In this document: positions 11,755 through 21,748 of the stretch, piece by piece
Numbering within the stretch: the first letter of the stretch is position 1
Layout: each line of letters starts with the position of its first letter
Origin: Luzula sylvatica
Taxonomy: Eukaryota; Streptophyta; Magnoliopsida; Poales; Juncaceae
Length of the DNA stretch: 64,000 nt
Direction of reading: 5' to 3'
NCBI GenBank assembly: GCA_946800325.1
Contig: OX326958.1
Location: 17,815,914 to 17,879,913 of the forward strand
The notes under the pieces: generated by a model
What the model saw: the letters and a program-made list of their open reading frames with translations, nothing else
Told to the model about the DNA's origin: nothing
Databases searched by the model: none
Made by a program: the position numbers and the translations under genes

Positions 11755-12230
11755 AAAATAATTTATATTAATTTTCATTATAATATTTTTATTTTTATTT
11801 TTAATTTAAATTGACAGGGACGGCATTTTTCCCAATACAGAGCTGTATGAATCACTCGTGTTGCCCAAATGCTAAAGCTTTTAAAAGAGAACAGGTTTGT
11901 ACTTTTGTTCGTGTACATATTTGATATTTCCATTATTTCAAAACATTTGAAAAATAATTAATAACAAGACGTGTTTTTAATGTAGGATTTTGATGGGCAC
12001 GCAATTATACTTGCTCACGAACCAATCTCCACTGGAGATGAGGTATGTTTCAATTAAATATGCAAAATTTCATTTTTACCCCTACAAAATCTTATTATCA
12101 AATATGCATATTATTGCAGATAACAATATCATATATTGATGAAGAGGAAGATTATGAAGAGAGACAAGCAATGCTTAAAGATTATGGCTTCACTTGTAAA
12201 TGCCCTAAATGCTTATCAGAGTGCCCTTAA
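9563..12230 (+). CDS. ATXR2: SET-domain protein, ATXR2-like histone-lysine methyltransferase
   Basis: Fifteen exons: 9563-9622, 9742-9817, 9911-9996, 10070-10353, 10440-10552, 10638-10669, 10757-10914, 10999-11086, 11167-11215, 11311-11365, 11440-11509, 11623-11692, 11818-11894, 11986-12042, 12120-12230. Phases all agree and give 461 residues, close to the ~470 I recall for Arabidopsis ATXR2. Seen: a split SET domain with a MYND-like Cys/His cluster inserted (CYVCSYCYQFIGSIE; later CPGGCEEEHYC and CADADWERYHSLLC), the SET core NHSCCPN and ISYID, and a post-SET cluster CKCPKC at the C-end. SET proteins of this group are expected to methylate lysines, probably on histones in the nucleus; substrate is not shown by sequence. 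The start ATG gives a short conserved-looking N-end before the first intron. Oddity: the exon-12 donor is GC, not GT, and abuts a (CT)n microsatellite. The gene is tail-to-tail with PEX22, 228 bp apart. Confidence 0.85.
11699..11745. repeat. (CT)n microsatellite in intron 12 of the SET gene
   Basis: About 23 CT units starting 6 bases after the inferred 5' splice site at 11692/11693. Its length is likely polymorphic, and it provides a long pyrimidine tract at the wrong (5') end of the intron. Confidence 0.9.
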
Positions 12231-12458
12231 TTATTATTTCAAAATTAATAACACTTATATTTGTCGTTTAGTCCATTTTTATTTTGATCGTTAGCTACAA
12301 TCGTACCAACAATGTATTATTATTAAACATTTTCCTTTGATGTTCACTAAACACCAGAATAAATAAAATTACAAACATACATACAAACAAACCTCACATT
12401 AAGCATAATGATATTTTCTGAATAAAATTTTAAAATAATTAAATAAAGTAATATAATG
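12231..12458. terminator. Shared 3' region between convergent genes
   Basis: 228 bp separate the stop codons of the SET gene (plus) and PEX22 (minus). AATAAA-like signals occur on both strands (aataaataaaatt near 12357; tttatt on the other strand near 12440), so the two 3' UTRs may overlap. Inference from spacing and motifs only. Confidence 0.4.
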
Positions 12459-14060
12459 TTATCTCTGATCGAGACCGCCAAAGAATTGTTCAAGGCTTGG
12501 CGAGATATTCACATTCGAAGACATTCTTTCAGTTTTTCGAGGTGATACGTATAGCTCGTGTTTTATGAACCTCTGTTTGAGAAAGCACACGTGTTATTTA
12601 TTTGATAAACCCTAAACCCTAAAACCCAATTTATGAAATATAAAAGACGTACAGATAATTGGTGAATTATTTCGGGATTGGAATCGATGTGCCAGTCTGG
12701 TTCGAGTTGTCTGACAAATGCCATTCTCCCGTTCTCAGTGCTACAAAATAAAACCTAAAAATACAAAAATACAAAATTAAATATATAAAATAAAATAAAA
12801 TTTGAAAAAAAAATGCGTTATTGATCAATTTACCTTTTCTTTGATCAACCCCCCCGAAGTGAAAATACCAGCCTCACTCAGTGCGGAAATAACTCTTTCC
12901 TAAATTTAAAAGTAAAATAAATTAATGAATTAATAATTAAATAAATATCAAATTTGCCCTGATATTTGAGTGTTTTGAAGGGTAAATTACGAAAATGCCC
13001 CTGAATAAAGACATAATTGTCGAATTATATACCTCGGTTTGATCATCTATAACATGTTCCATGAGATAAACATCGCAAAACTTTGCAATTTCGTGGAGAA
13101 TTTCAGGTACACCAGATCTAACTGTCACATGCATCTACACATTTAATAACTCGCCAAAGTTATATAATCATCATAATTAATAAAAAAACAATTTAATAAA
13201 TAAAATTTATTTTCTCTCACTTGGAGTTCCTCCGGTGTCGTTTCCTCCAGAATTACGCCAAGTAATCGACACGTCACCTAATATAATAGTACATGAAATA
13301 ACGGATAGTTTGAGAGAGCATACAAAATATTAATTATGAAATACACAAAACAAAATATACCTTTCGACCGTCACTTAATTTATGTCTCACGATTTGCTCA
13401 AGCGTCAACTGCATTTATTTTCCAAAACCAATTATTAATCTAAAAAGATAAAAATTCTGAGAAAAAGGAAAAAGGAAAAAGGAGAATTATACATTGACAG
13501 GCTGGAAGAAGTGATTGATTACGTCTTGAGTTTGAGAATCGTTTGAAGAACAAATTTCAGAGGAAGGAATTGGAGTCGGGTTCGTTACGGTATTGTTTGG
13601 ATTGCTAGATGAAGTGGCTACGCGTCTTTGCGGCCTTCTGTGTGGCTCTGGTGTTGGATTCCTCAGTAATTTCCAAGCAATCACGATTGTAATTGCTAAT
13701 GCTGCAATAGTAGAGTATGCTCGGAGCTTCTGAAATTAAAGACGAAAACTTTTTATATAAGATTCGATCAATTTTTCTTTCAGTAACTTGGGTTCGTTCT
13801 AACATGTTAATTGTAATTTCGTAACAGAAATTTACAATCAAACAGATTATAATTTGATTTACCCAATCAAACAGAGAGTATAAACATCAAAAAAGTAAAA
13901 TTAAGCAAAAAAAACGCAAAATCCAAGGAACCTGGCGATCAATCGAGAACGGCAGTTGATCCGAGTAATAAGAAATCGAATCGATAAACCGATTGATGAG
14001 ATCAGCTAATTCATCCTCTTTTGCTGTGTTGGTAGAAGGACTCGATGTAGATGCACCCAT
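12459..14060 (-). CDS. PEX22: PEX22, peroxisomal membrane anchor for the PEX4 ubiquitin conjugase
   Basis: Eight exons on the minus strand: 13932-14060, 13493-13729, 13361-13408, 13221-13277, 13033-13134, 12834-12899, 12653-12754, 12459-12572. All introns are phase 0 with GT-AG borders; 284 residues, as in Arabidopsis PEX22 (~283). Exon 2 carries the single membrane segment (YSTIAALAITIVIAWKLL) followed by a Pro/Arg-rich stretch. Recognised family motifs in order: QDVINHFFQPV, LEQIVRHKLSDGRK, VTCRLLGVILEETTPEELQ, DVYLMEHVIDDQTE, ALSEAGIFTSGGLI, GRMAFVRQLEPDWHID, LEQFFGG. PEX22 tethers the E2 enzyme PEX4 to the peroxisome membrane, which is needed to recycle the import receptor PEX5. No broken residue seen; looks functional. 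Confidence 0.93.
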
Positions 14061-14214
14061 TATCGCAGATCAAGCTGAATTCACTACGCCGCCGCGATCT
14101 ATTGATCGGATTCTCCCTCTCTCTCGCGAAGAAGAGCTAGAGAAGCTCTCAGCTCGCGAAGTAAAAAAAATAAAGTAAAATAAAGTATAGAATTCGATAG
14201 ACAGACTGGAATAT

Positions 14215-14590
14215 CGTACGAAAAAATGTAGATTTTTCAAGGACGTTTTGCGTTTTGGTCCTTTGTAATAATAGGTGCTGTTTTTTAAACAATATATTTG
14301 TAGTGTTGTTCCTGTATACTAATGTGTACCAAGTCAGATTCATAATATTTTTGATACACTGTTTCATTTTCGTTTAGAAATATATCATCATTACATTAGT
14401 AAAACAAATACCACAAATTAAGCTATGAGGAGCAAAGGCCTGCCCAAACCAGCTTTAGAATTTTTTGAAACTTCTTACCAAAAAATATCTTTATGAAAAG
14501 ATAAATTGGACTTAATTTTCGCAAGTTCTTCATTTTTTTAGAGACTTCTCATTTAAATTCAATGAAAATCACAAAGCATAATTAATTCAA
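14215..14590 (+). repeat. Dispersed repeat shared with DUF247 upstream regions
   Basis: Phrases such as cgttttggtcctt, ggtgctgtttttt, gattcata, ctgtttcatttt, aattaagc and caatgaaaatcac occur in the same order here, at about 39985-40205, at 45355-45420 joined to 46661-46850, and partly at 51650-51760. It is probably an old non-autonomous element. Confidence 0.6.
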
Positions 14591-15468
14591 AATAAAAAAT
14601 AAAAAAAATAATCACAAAGCATAATACAAATTTTCAAGTCATATTGTGTCACGAAATCGATACATGTCATGTCATGACTCATATCGTGTCATGATAATTG
14701 ATACATATTATGTCATGTATTCAGAGTCGTCCCGAGGCAAGCCTGCCAAGTAGGATTGGTCTTGAACGATCCGAAACCTATGTCGAGAACGAACACTTTG
14801 ATTACCATTCTAAAAAGAACCATGATGAAAAATTGACATTGAAGTCTTCATTCACAATCATATTCCTTTCGCCATCCTCTTCTCTAACAATTTTTCGTCT
14901 TTTTGTTCTATTTCCTTCTCCTCTCTCAATTTTTCTTTTTCAATCCACGCTTCGGCTTCCTTTTCCAGTTGTCTTCAATCGAAGTTTTAGCAAAATATTT
15001 ATTAATTACTCCTATTTGAGAATTGGTGAATGTCACCAATCTTTGCCTATTCGAATAAAGTCATGATAGTTTTAATTTCTAAATAAAATATATTGAATAA
15101 AAATTAACAACATGAAAATCATGATTTATCAATGTATCACACTAAACCTAATTATGAATTCAATTTAAAAACAAAAAACACAAAATTGTTGAAGAAACAA
15201 TCAATTAAACACAAAATACACAAATTTATTAAAGAAACAATCAATTAAAAAGAAAAAAAATACCCAAATTCTAGGGCAACGAAGCAGTGGCAGTTTTCGC
15301 CGAGTGCGACTAACAAGTGACAATTGGAGCAGGGAGGAGCGGCGGAGGCGGCTAGGTCAGACGGCAGGGGAGAAAACGGCTAGAACAGCAAATCACCCAA
15401 GGTGGGAGCTTGGTTTGGTTTCTTCGGCAGGGGCCTTCTCTTCTTTTTTTCTTTGGTCGATCGATCGA

Positions 15469-15473
15469 GAGCG

Positions 15474-15524
<51 letters not shown>
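15469..15524. repeat. (GC)n(GA)n compound microsatellite
   Basis: About 9 GC units followed by about 18 GA units. Confidence 0.9.
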
Positions 15525-15527
<3 letters not shown>

Positions 15528-15940
15528 GATATTTACCTTATCGGATCAAGACTAAATATGTTAATCGGGTCCGTTTGTATTTTATTGGATCTGGACAGAA
15601 TATGCTCATAGAGTCCGATTTATGTATTCGTTTTATTGGGTTATTTGGACTAATAATTATATATTTGCGTGCTAATAACACACACACATTGTAACTAAAA
15701 TAAATGAAATTAACTCTCTACTTGTAACTTTTTAGTAGGACACATTGTAACTAAAATAAGTGAAATGAAGTCTCTGCTTGTAACTTTTTGGTCTTTGAAT
15801 ATGCATGCTGATTTATGCTCGTTTCTCTTCGTTTCATTTTTTTTTCTCTTTTTTTTTTCCGTCACTTCTCTGTTTCGTTTGCTTCTTCCCAGATTTCTTC
15901 TTCCCTTTTTGCCTCTATCCCTAACAAAGATTTTATTGCC

Positions 15941-15972
<32 letters not shown>
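15941..15972. repeat. (CT)n microsatellite
   Basis: About 15 CT units at the end of a T/C-rich stretch (15830-15972), roughly 95 bp left of the copia-type LTR. Confidence 0.85.
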
Positions 15973-15977
<5 letters not shown>

Positions 15978-16065
15978 AGTGATGTTTTAATTTCCTAAAA
16001 CTGAGAAAACTTTGTTAAATAGACTTACCTTGTGTTGGATTTTTGGAGAAAAAAAATCTCTCTTA

Positions 16066-16316
16066 TGTTATAAAATAAAGAATAAAAGAGAAAGAATTGG
16101 AGGAGACAAAGTTTCTATTGAATGATTGGAGGAATACAATAGCCACTACACCCTTTATATAGTGGAGGGTGAGTGCAGGTCAAGAAAGCTCTTGCCATAT
16201 AAAACGCTAGAATACAAGAAAATAATACAATATCAAATATACCAAATATCCTATAATTAATGTCTCCATCTTCACAAGATTTGTTGCTTGACATCCATAT
16301 TATTATATTCATAACA
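16066..16316 (-). repeat. 3' LTR of the copia-type element
   Basis: 251 bp, TG...CA bounded, near-identical to 25290-25539. It lies at lower coordinates, so it is the 3' LTR of a minus-strand element. Confidence 0.93.
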
Positions 16317-16327
16317 CTCCCCCTTGG
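16317..16327 (-). other. Polypurine tract of the copia-type element
   Basis: Reads ccaagggggag on the minus strand directly before the TGTTAT LTR start, as expected for the plus-strand DNA primer. Confidence 0.8.
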
Positions 16328-16349
16328 ATGTCAATATTTCATACGCATA

Positions 16350-17675
16350 AGTAGCTACCTCGTTAAAAACCTGGTCAGGAAAAACACAATGGGATAAAAA
16401 CCATGACTAGGGAAAAAGAGTGTAGCGCGTATTATTTCTTCCCCTGATGGGTACAAATATCTATAAAGTAACTGACTTCAGTCATATGTCTTAATTGCCT
16501 GAAAGTTTATTTGGCAAGAAATCTGCAGGATTATTACATATCAATTTCGCTACTCTTCTGGAGCTTGTGTGAGGAAAATAATTTTGGAGAATTATCCTTG
16601 CCAGGAACGCGCCTCATTAAATACCTTGCCAGGAAAATCCATTGGGATAAAACCATGGCCAAGGGAAAAAGAGTGCAGTGCGTACTAAATCTCCCCCTCA
16701 TATAGGCAAATCTCCTTAAGACGACGAAGTATCATCTTGTAAACCAAGTTCTAGAAAGATGCAATGACAACGACTTGGTGAAGAGATCATCCAGGTTATC
16801 ATTCGAGTAAATTTGTTGGACGTTTATCTCACCATTATTTTGGGCCCGTGAAGTGCTGCTTGTTAGGACCAATTATACTCAAATGTGGTACTTCTGGACC
16901 AACAAAAAATTCATTATCATATTTAGGACGAAAATCAATCATTCTCTTTATCAATGGATTGATCACAATAAATGAGATTAATGGGTGAGACTTGAACATA
17001 TTAAACGTTCCAAGATATTCTCTACATGAACAAATACCCCATTTCTTATATACTCGATTTGCAGACAAAGAGGAAACATTTTCTTTCTGGGTCTTTATGT
17101 AGTTCTTGCAACTTCTTCAGGAGTTTCAATGATATTCAAATCATCGACGTATACTGCAAATCTATAATTTAATCTCGCGACAAATACACATTGATCTTAA
17201 TCCTTCAGGGATTTTCATAACATTATAAAGTGATCCATATTTTATTATAACGTTCACGAGAAGTAAATGGAGTCCTTGAGATTGCCAAAATAATCAAAAT
17301 ATGAGTGTGATTTCATTTCTCATTGCAAATTCTTATACATACATGTTTGTAGTTCGTATGTTGCCTATAATAGTTGTTTGGACTACAGGTCCAAAATCTT
17401 CACGTTTTTCAAGTGAATTTGATTCTTCTGGAATTGCTTTAGTCACTTTGAATGTGAATGGAGAATTGGTTACGGAATTTCTCTTTGGATATTTATATCA
17501 TAAAAATCTGCTCATTAAAAATTTACTAGGTAAAACCCAATGGGACAAAAATCCTAGTGAAGGAAAAAGAGTGCAATATATTATGTTTCATACGCTTCAT
17601 AAGTTGCCTCGTTAAAAACCTTGTCAGGAAAACCCAGTGGGACAAAACCAAGATCAAGGACAAAAAGAGTACATT
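16350..17675 (-). repeat. Four copies of a copia 3' tail domain
   Basis: On the plus strand the phrase cctcgttaaaaacc, followed by tcaggaaaa, caatgggataaaa and ggaaaaagagtgcag, occurs at about 16357-16440, 16608-16690, 17515-17580 (truncated) and 17604-17672. Several copies end near C-rich blocks (minus-strand GGGGA tracts). I associate this module with the 3' untranslated end of plant copia elements. Its repetition suggests duplicated polypurine-type tails. Confidence 0.65.
16835..17200 (-). pseudogene. Relic of copia reverse transcriptase
   Basis: Minus-strand frames contain GPEVPHLSIIG (plus 16862-16900), matching the conserved copia stretch GPEVPYLSAIG, and AVYVDDLNIIETPEEV (plus 17107-17160), which carries the YVDD catalytic box. 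The two motifs are much closer together than in an intact element and sit in different frames, so the gene is deleted and broken. The motif pair still assigns the outer element to Ty1/copia. Confidence 0.65.
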
Positions 17676-18107
17676 GTGTTGGTTCAAATTTCCTATTGTT
17701 TGATTATCTCAAATACAATGTCGATACTACTAACACATTCTATCAAGATAAATGTGTAGGAGATAGGTACGAAATGAAATGATCAAGATTTACATAAGCA
17801 CGAATCAATCAAGAAAAACAAGGATCAAGACGTCGAAGAATCGCGAAGAAGATCAAGACGGACATGAATCAAGACTTTGAAGAATCGCGAAGAAGATCAA
17901 GACGGACATGAATCAAGACTTTGAAGAATCGAGAAGAACATCAAGACATCGAAGATTCCGCAAGTTGGGATATCAATCAAATCACCAAAACCCATAATAG
18001 GTATCCCTAAACTTGTTGCTGAATGATTAAACTCAAAATAAAGTCAAACAATTATATTCGAAATCCATCAAATTGATGAATTAAATAAAAGGCTGAAATC
18101 AGTATGT

Positions 18108-18659
18108 CCGCTACAACGGAACTCAGTGTCCGTTATAACGGACATACTCGTCCTATTCAAGATTGGAATTCACAACATAGTCCGTTATAACGGATTAACC
18201 AATCCGTTATAACGGACTCAATCAAATCGTTGTAACGGAATAATGTCCGTTACAACGCTAATTAAAATCCAAACTTGAAGGATGTCACAGAAGTATGTCC
18301 GTTACAACGGACATATATGTCCGTTCTAACGGACATTAAACTCACTTCAGCTCAATACCTTCTCTTCATATCCGTTGTAACGGATTAACCAATCCGTTAC
18401 AACGGAATGCCAATAAACGTTGTAACGGAATCTACTCCGTTATAACGGATATTAAACTCGAACTGAAGAGAAGTTTTCAGTATGATGTCCGTTGTAACGG
18501 ACATGTCAGTTCGTTACAACGAACTACATAACACAGACTTCCGTTATAACGGACAAATATTCCGTTGTAACGGAGTGTGTAAAAATTCGAATATAACAGC
18601 CACAACGGCTAGTTTGACTTATGGTCCGTTGTAACGGACATGCAGTTCGTTATAACGGA
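18108..18659 (+). promoter_or_regulatory. Array of CCGTT-NN-AACGG palindromes in LTR U3
   Basis: Eighteen copies of a 12-bp dyad (ccgttataacgg, ccgttacaacgg, ccgttgtaacgg and one- or two-base variants). Starts include 18108, 18130, 18182, 18204, 18227, 18247, 18299, 18321, 18372, 18394, 18417, 18437, 18489, 18511, 18541, 18562, 18626 and 18648. Neighbours are about 20-23 bp apart, and a pair-plus-quartet block repeats about every 190 bp. The array stops about 40 bp upstream of the TATA box. AACGG is the core of R2R3/R1R2R3-MYB sites, so an enhancer role is likely but inferred. Confidence 0.8.
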
Positions 18660-18699
18660 CTATGCAGAAATTACAAGGTTGGGAAGGGTCTATGTGTTC

Positions 18700-18708
18700 T
18701 ATAAATAG
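18700..18708 (+). promoter_or_regulatory. TATA box of the nested element LTR
   Basis: TATAAATAG, conserved in the solo LTR (minus strand, 47461-47469) in the same position relative to the palindrome array. Confidence 0.75.
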
Positions 18709-19280
18709 AACCTCTCCCTCATTCTCTCTCCTCACCAAAAATTATCCAAATTATACATTTAAAAAGAGAGAAACCTTGCAAGCTCTTGAGCTCTTAATCT
18801 TCTAAAACAATCTTAGAGATTAATCCTTCTTTCTCACTTATTCAAATACGATTCCCAACTTGCGTGACCGATCACGTTTTAGTTCGTATTTAGAAATTGT
18901 AATAGGCTAGTACAACAAAGTGTAAAGAGCCTTAGCTATAGATCGATAGAAGCGTGTAAATCGATCTAGGCAAATTCTTGTAATCGAGTTGAGTTGGAAT
19001 TCAATCGAAAGCCAAAAAGAGGCACAAGGCATTCCCGGAGACGTAGGTACTCGCAAATAATTGAATCGGTCAATTAAGCGAGTAAAGGGTGAGTTAAAGC
19101 TACAAAGCAACCACCTACCGAACTTCGTAAACAAACATCTTGTGTTAAAGTGTTTGTACGGTATCATCTCTATCATCTAAATTATTATTTATTCCGCACC
19201 GTAAATTAGGTTTAAATCTAAACTAAGTGTAAGCTAGATTGCCAAATTTACCCCCCTCTAGGTTAGAATTAACCAACAAT

Positions 19281-19292
19281 TGGTATCAGAGC
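19281..19292 (+). other. Primer-binding site (tRNA-Met)
   Basis: TGGTATCAGAGC two bases after the LTR end, the standard initiator-Met tRNA complement used by many plant LTR elements. Confidence 0.9.
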
Positions 19293-19320
19293 AAAATACT
19301 AACCGTCTCTTTGAGTAAAG

Positions 19321-20529
19321 GTGACAATTTGTATAACGATCAAGGCCTTAATGGTAACATCGATGGATGATGTGGTAGAAAGAGCAATTCAAGCTATGAT
19401 TCTCCAACGAGCTTCAATACCGAAACCATGTACACCGCACTCTATGAGATTCACCTCTCACGTATCCTCATCTAGTTCACCACATAACCGAGGTAATGAG
19501 GTAATTCTCAACCCTATATTCCATTCAATTAGTCCAATCTCGAGTTCATGTTCCTCACCAAAATTCAACACAAAACTCGAACTTGAATCATTCGACGACC
19601 TCTTAAGAGACGTTGATGAACCATGTTCAAAGGAGAGAAAAGACAAGAGCACAATTCTAGCTCTAAATGCAAAGGTAGCTTCCCTAGAACTATCAGTCAA
19701 AGCATACCAAGCACAATTAAAGGAATTCCAAGGCTTCTCAAAGTGTGAATGCAAAACCCTCAACCTTGAGATATCACACCTAAGATTAGAACTCCAAAAC
19801 TCCAAAGTAGAAAATGAATCCTTGAAGAAGGCTTGTGCATCACGTGCACCAATCACCCCGTCATTGGATCAAATATTGAAAGGGGCGTTAGTGGGACAAA
19901 AGCCAAACGACAAGTCGGGTCTCGGGTTCAAAAAGGAGAGTAAACCCGACCTCTCAAAATCCAATGATCAAAAAGGTAAACGGGAGAACAATCAACGAAA
20001 CAATCGCGAAAATGCATTCATATACCGTGATCAAAACAAAGGTAAAAATGTTGGAATGGAACACCCTACACATAATCGGTTCTATCATAGGGATAACCAC
20101 TTTACGCAACCATCATACCATAGACGTACCGATTTGGGATGACCCGAGTGTTGGTTTCGACGAGGATCAAATGGGTATTTTTATGAGGTGAATTACCCCG
20201 CCAACCGTCCATATCAACCGAGGGCTCCTAGACCTTACAACCATACGCGCAAACCTTTTCAACCGAAAAACAATATTGTCAACTCAACCAAACCGATACC
20301 TCAAAAGAAACCCCTAACAAACCAACTCTCAAATTACTTTGTCAAGAGTTCCGAAACCATCAACAAACCAACAATTGCTTTTTGCAATTATTGTTGTAAG
20401 TTAGGACACATATCCACTAGTTGTGATCTTCGCTACCCAAAATCCACTCCAAATTGTGTATGGATGCGTAAAGATAGACACACCATGGGCCCCTCCACCT
20501 CAAAGGGTGTTGGACCACCAAGGACCTAA
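19321..20529 (+). pseudogene. gag-like frame with CCHC knuckle and one in-frame stop
   Basis: One reading frame runs through the whole interval, broken by a TGA at 20140-20142. Visible features: a Ser/Pro-rich N-part, a Leu-rich helical or coiled-coil stretch (LNAKVASLELSVKAYQAQLK, about residues 113-132), Lys/Asn-rich basic linkers, and after the stop a zinc knuckle CNYCCKLGHISTSC (CX2CX4HX4C). This is the layout of an LTR-retrotransposon Gag. The first Met is not certain. Degenerate sequence follows at 20530-20776 with a gagggggag purine tract at 20580. Not a host gene. Confidence 0.75.
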
Positions 20530-21748
20530 ATCACGTGTGAAAGACTCACTCCCTCACCACACTACCATAAGCCAAACATTGAGGGGGAGTACGAGTACAA
20601 GAATTCATATTAAATTAAATTTCAATATGAATTCCCTAGTTTTTTTTTATTATCTACACACTTACAAAAAGGGCGAGAAAGGTATTTTGCTTCCATGTAG
20701 GCACACAAGAGCGAAGAGAGAAGTCGAAGAGCTCATCGTATACAAAACTTCACGATCTATCTTAGAGGAAATATGAGCTCTAGAAATCAATCAATAACTC
20801 TCCTTCGTAAGCTCGGCTCTCGGGTCCATGACCGGAGCAAAGGTATAATCGCTATATAAATGACTTAAAGCATTAAAAGTATTTGTATTTCTACAAATAT
20901 CATCGATGATCATGAATACTCGCATACATATTTTATACAAATTTTTGTAAACCAATTCTTTTCGAAAAATATGATTTCATGTCTATAAAACCTATTTTAA
21001 ATAAACTATAAGTTTTTGGAATTTTTTGGAAACACCACTCTCGTCGAAAATCAAAATTTAGCAAACTCGTCACAGAAATATGTCCGTTATAACGCACCAA
21101 TGTGCGTTACAACGGAACTCCAGGACGCAAGCTAAACCCTGCTGAAATGATGAGTTCCGTTATAACGGATCAACCAATCCGTTGTAACGGACACGTTCAT
21201 TCCGTTATAACGGATATTACTGCGTTACAACTGAACACATAACACTGAAACTCCTCTCCAACCATATACCTCCGTTACAACGCATGAACCTAAGCGTTAT
21301 AACGGACATGTGCGTTATAACGGAATATTTTCGTTGTAACGCACTTCTGCAGGACAAACCAGATTTCGCCCAAATCAGACTTCCGTTACAACGGACTATA
21401 CAACGTTATAACGGACTATAGAAAATAGCAGTTTCCTGAAACCCTAGCAGTACTACGTTATAACGGAACTCAACTTCCGTTGTAACGGAGTTCGGGAAAA
21501 CTGCACAATAAACTCCTCGCCTGGATTTTCTTTCCACTATCTTCACTTCTCTCCACTTCGTAAAAACTACTCCTCTTCCCAAAACCTCCGAAAAATCTTT
21601 TCCAAAACCGAAAATCTCTTCCTATTACTCAAATCTAAACCTATCCCTTTCTTAAAAATCGAAAATCCAACCTATTTAAACTCCTATTTCGATTTCAATT
21701 TCTCAAAATTTCTCAAAGTCTTTCTAATCCTTCTCTAAAATTCCTTCC
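20530..21748 (+). other. Non-coding interior of the nested element
   Basis: Decayed coding-like remnant to about 20776, then AT-rich DNA, then the palindrome array at 21083-21488 and a C/T-rich leader (21510-21748) before the next ORF. Confidence 0.5.
21083..21488 (+). repeat. Second palindrome array (CCGTT/AACGG) inside the element
   Basis: About 14 further dyads, many with the variant half-site GCGTT/AACGC (gcgttataacgg, ccgttacaacgc). The flanking sequence differs from the LTR array, so this is not simply a copied LTR block. It lies about 260-660 bp upstream of the accessory ORF start. Confidence 0.75.

Larger units (their letters stand above)
14061..16060. other. Intergenic DNA upstream of PEX22
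   Basis: The first ~150 bp are the presumed PEX22 promoter. 14215-14590 is a diverged copy of a repeat found near the DUF247 genes. 15290-15420 is a GC-richer patch, and microsatellites lie at 15469-15524 and 15941-15972. The open frames at 15304-15694 exist because of the GA/GC repeat and have no supporting family features. Confidence 0.5.
17677..19278 (+). repeat. 5' LTR (1602 bp) of the nested element
   Basis: Begins TGTTGG, ends CCAACA, directly followed by the primer-binding site. It shares sequence along its length with the solo LTR at 46899-48368 (inverted), for example the gttcggtaggtggttgcttt block near the 3' end. U3 carries a palindrome array and a TATA box. Confidence 0.9.

Noticed and set aside
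14698..15066. 122-residue frame rich in Ser/Phe/Leu
   Set aside because: Low-complexity T/C-rich DNA with no domain; coding status unsupported.
15304..15694. Arg/Glu-repeat open frames (RERERE)
   Set aside because: Translation of the (GC)n(GA)n microsatellite in several frames; no flanking domain.
18108..18659. Palindrome array as a CRISPR-like repeat-spacer array
   Set aside because: The context is a plant LTR U3 with TATA box; units are variable 12-mers and spacers are not uniform or foreign.
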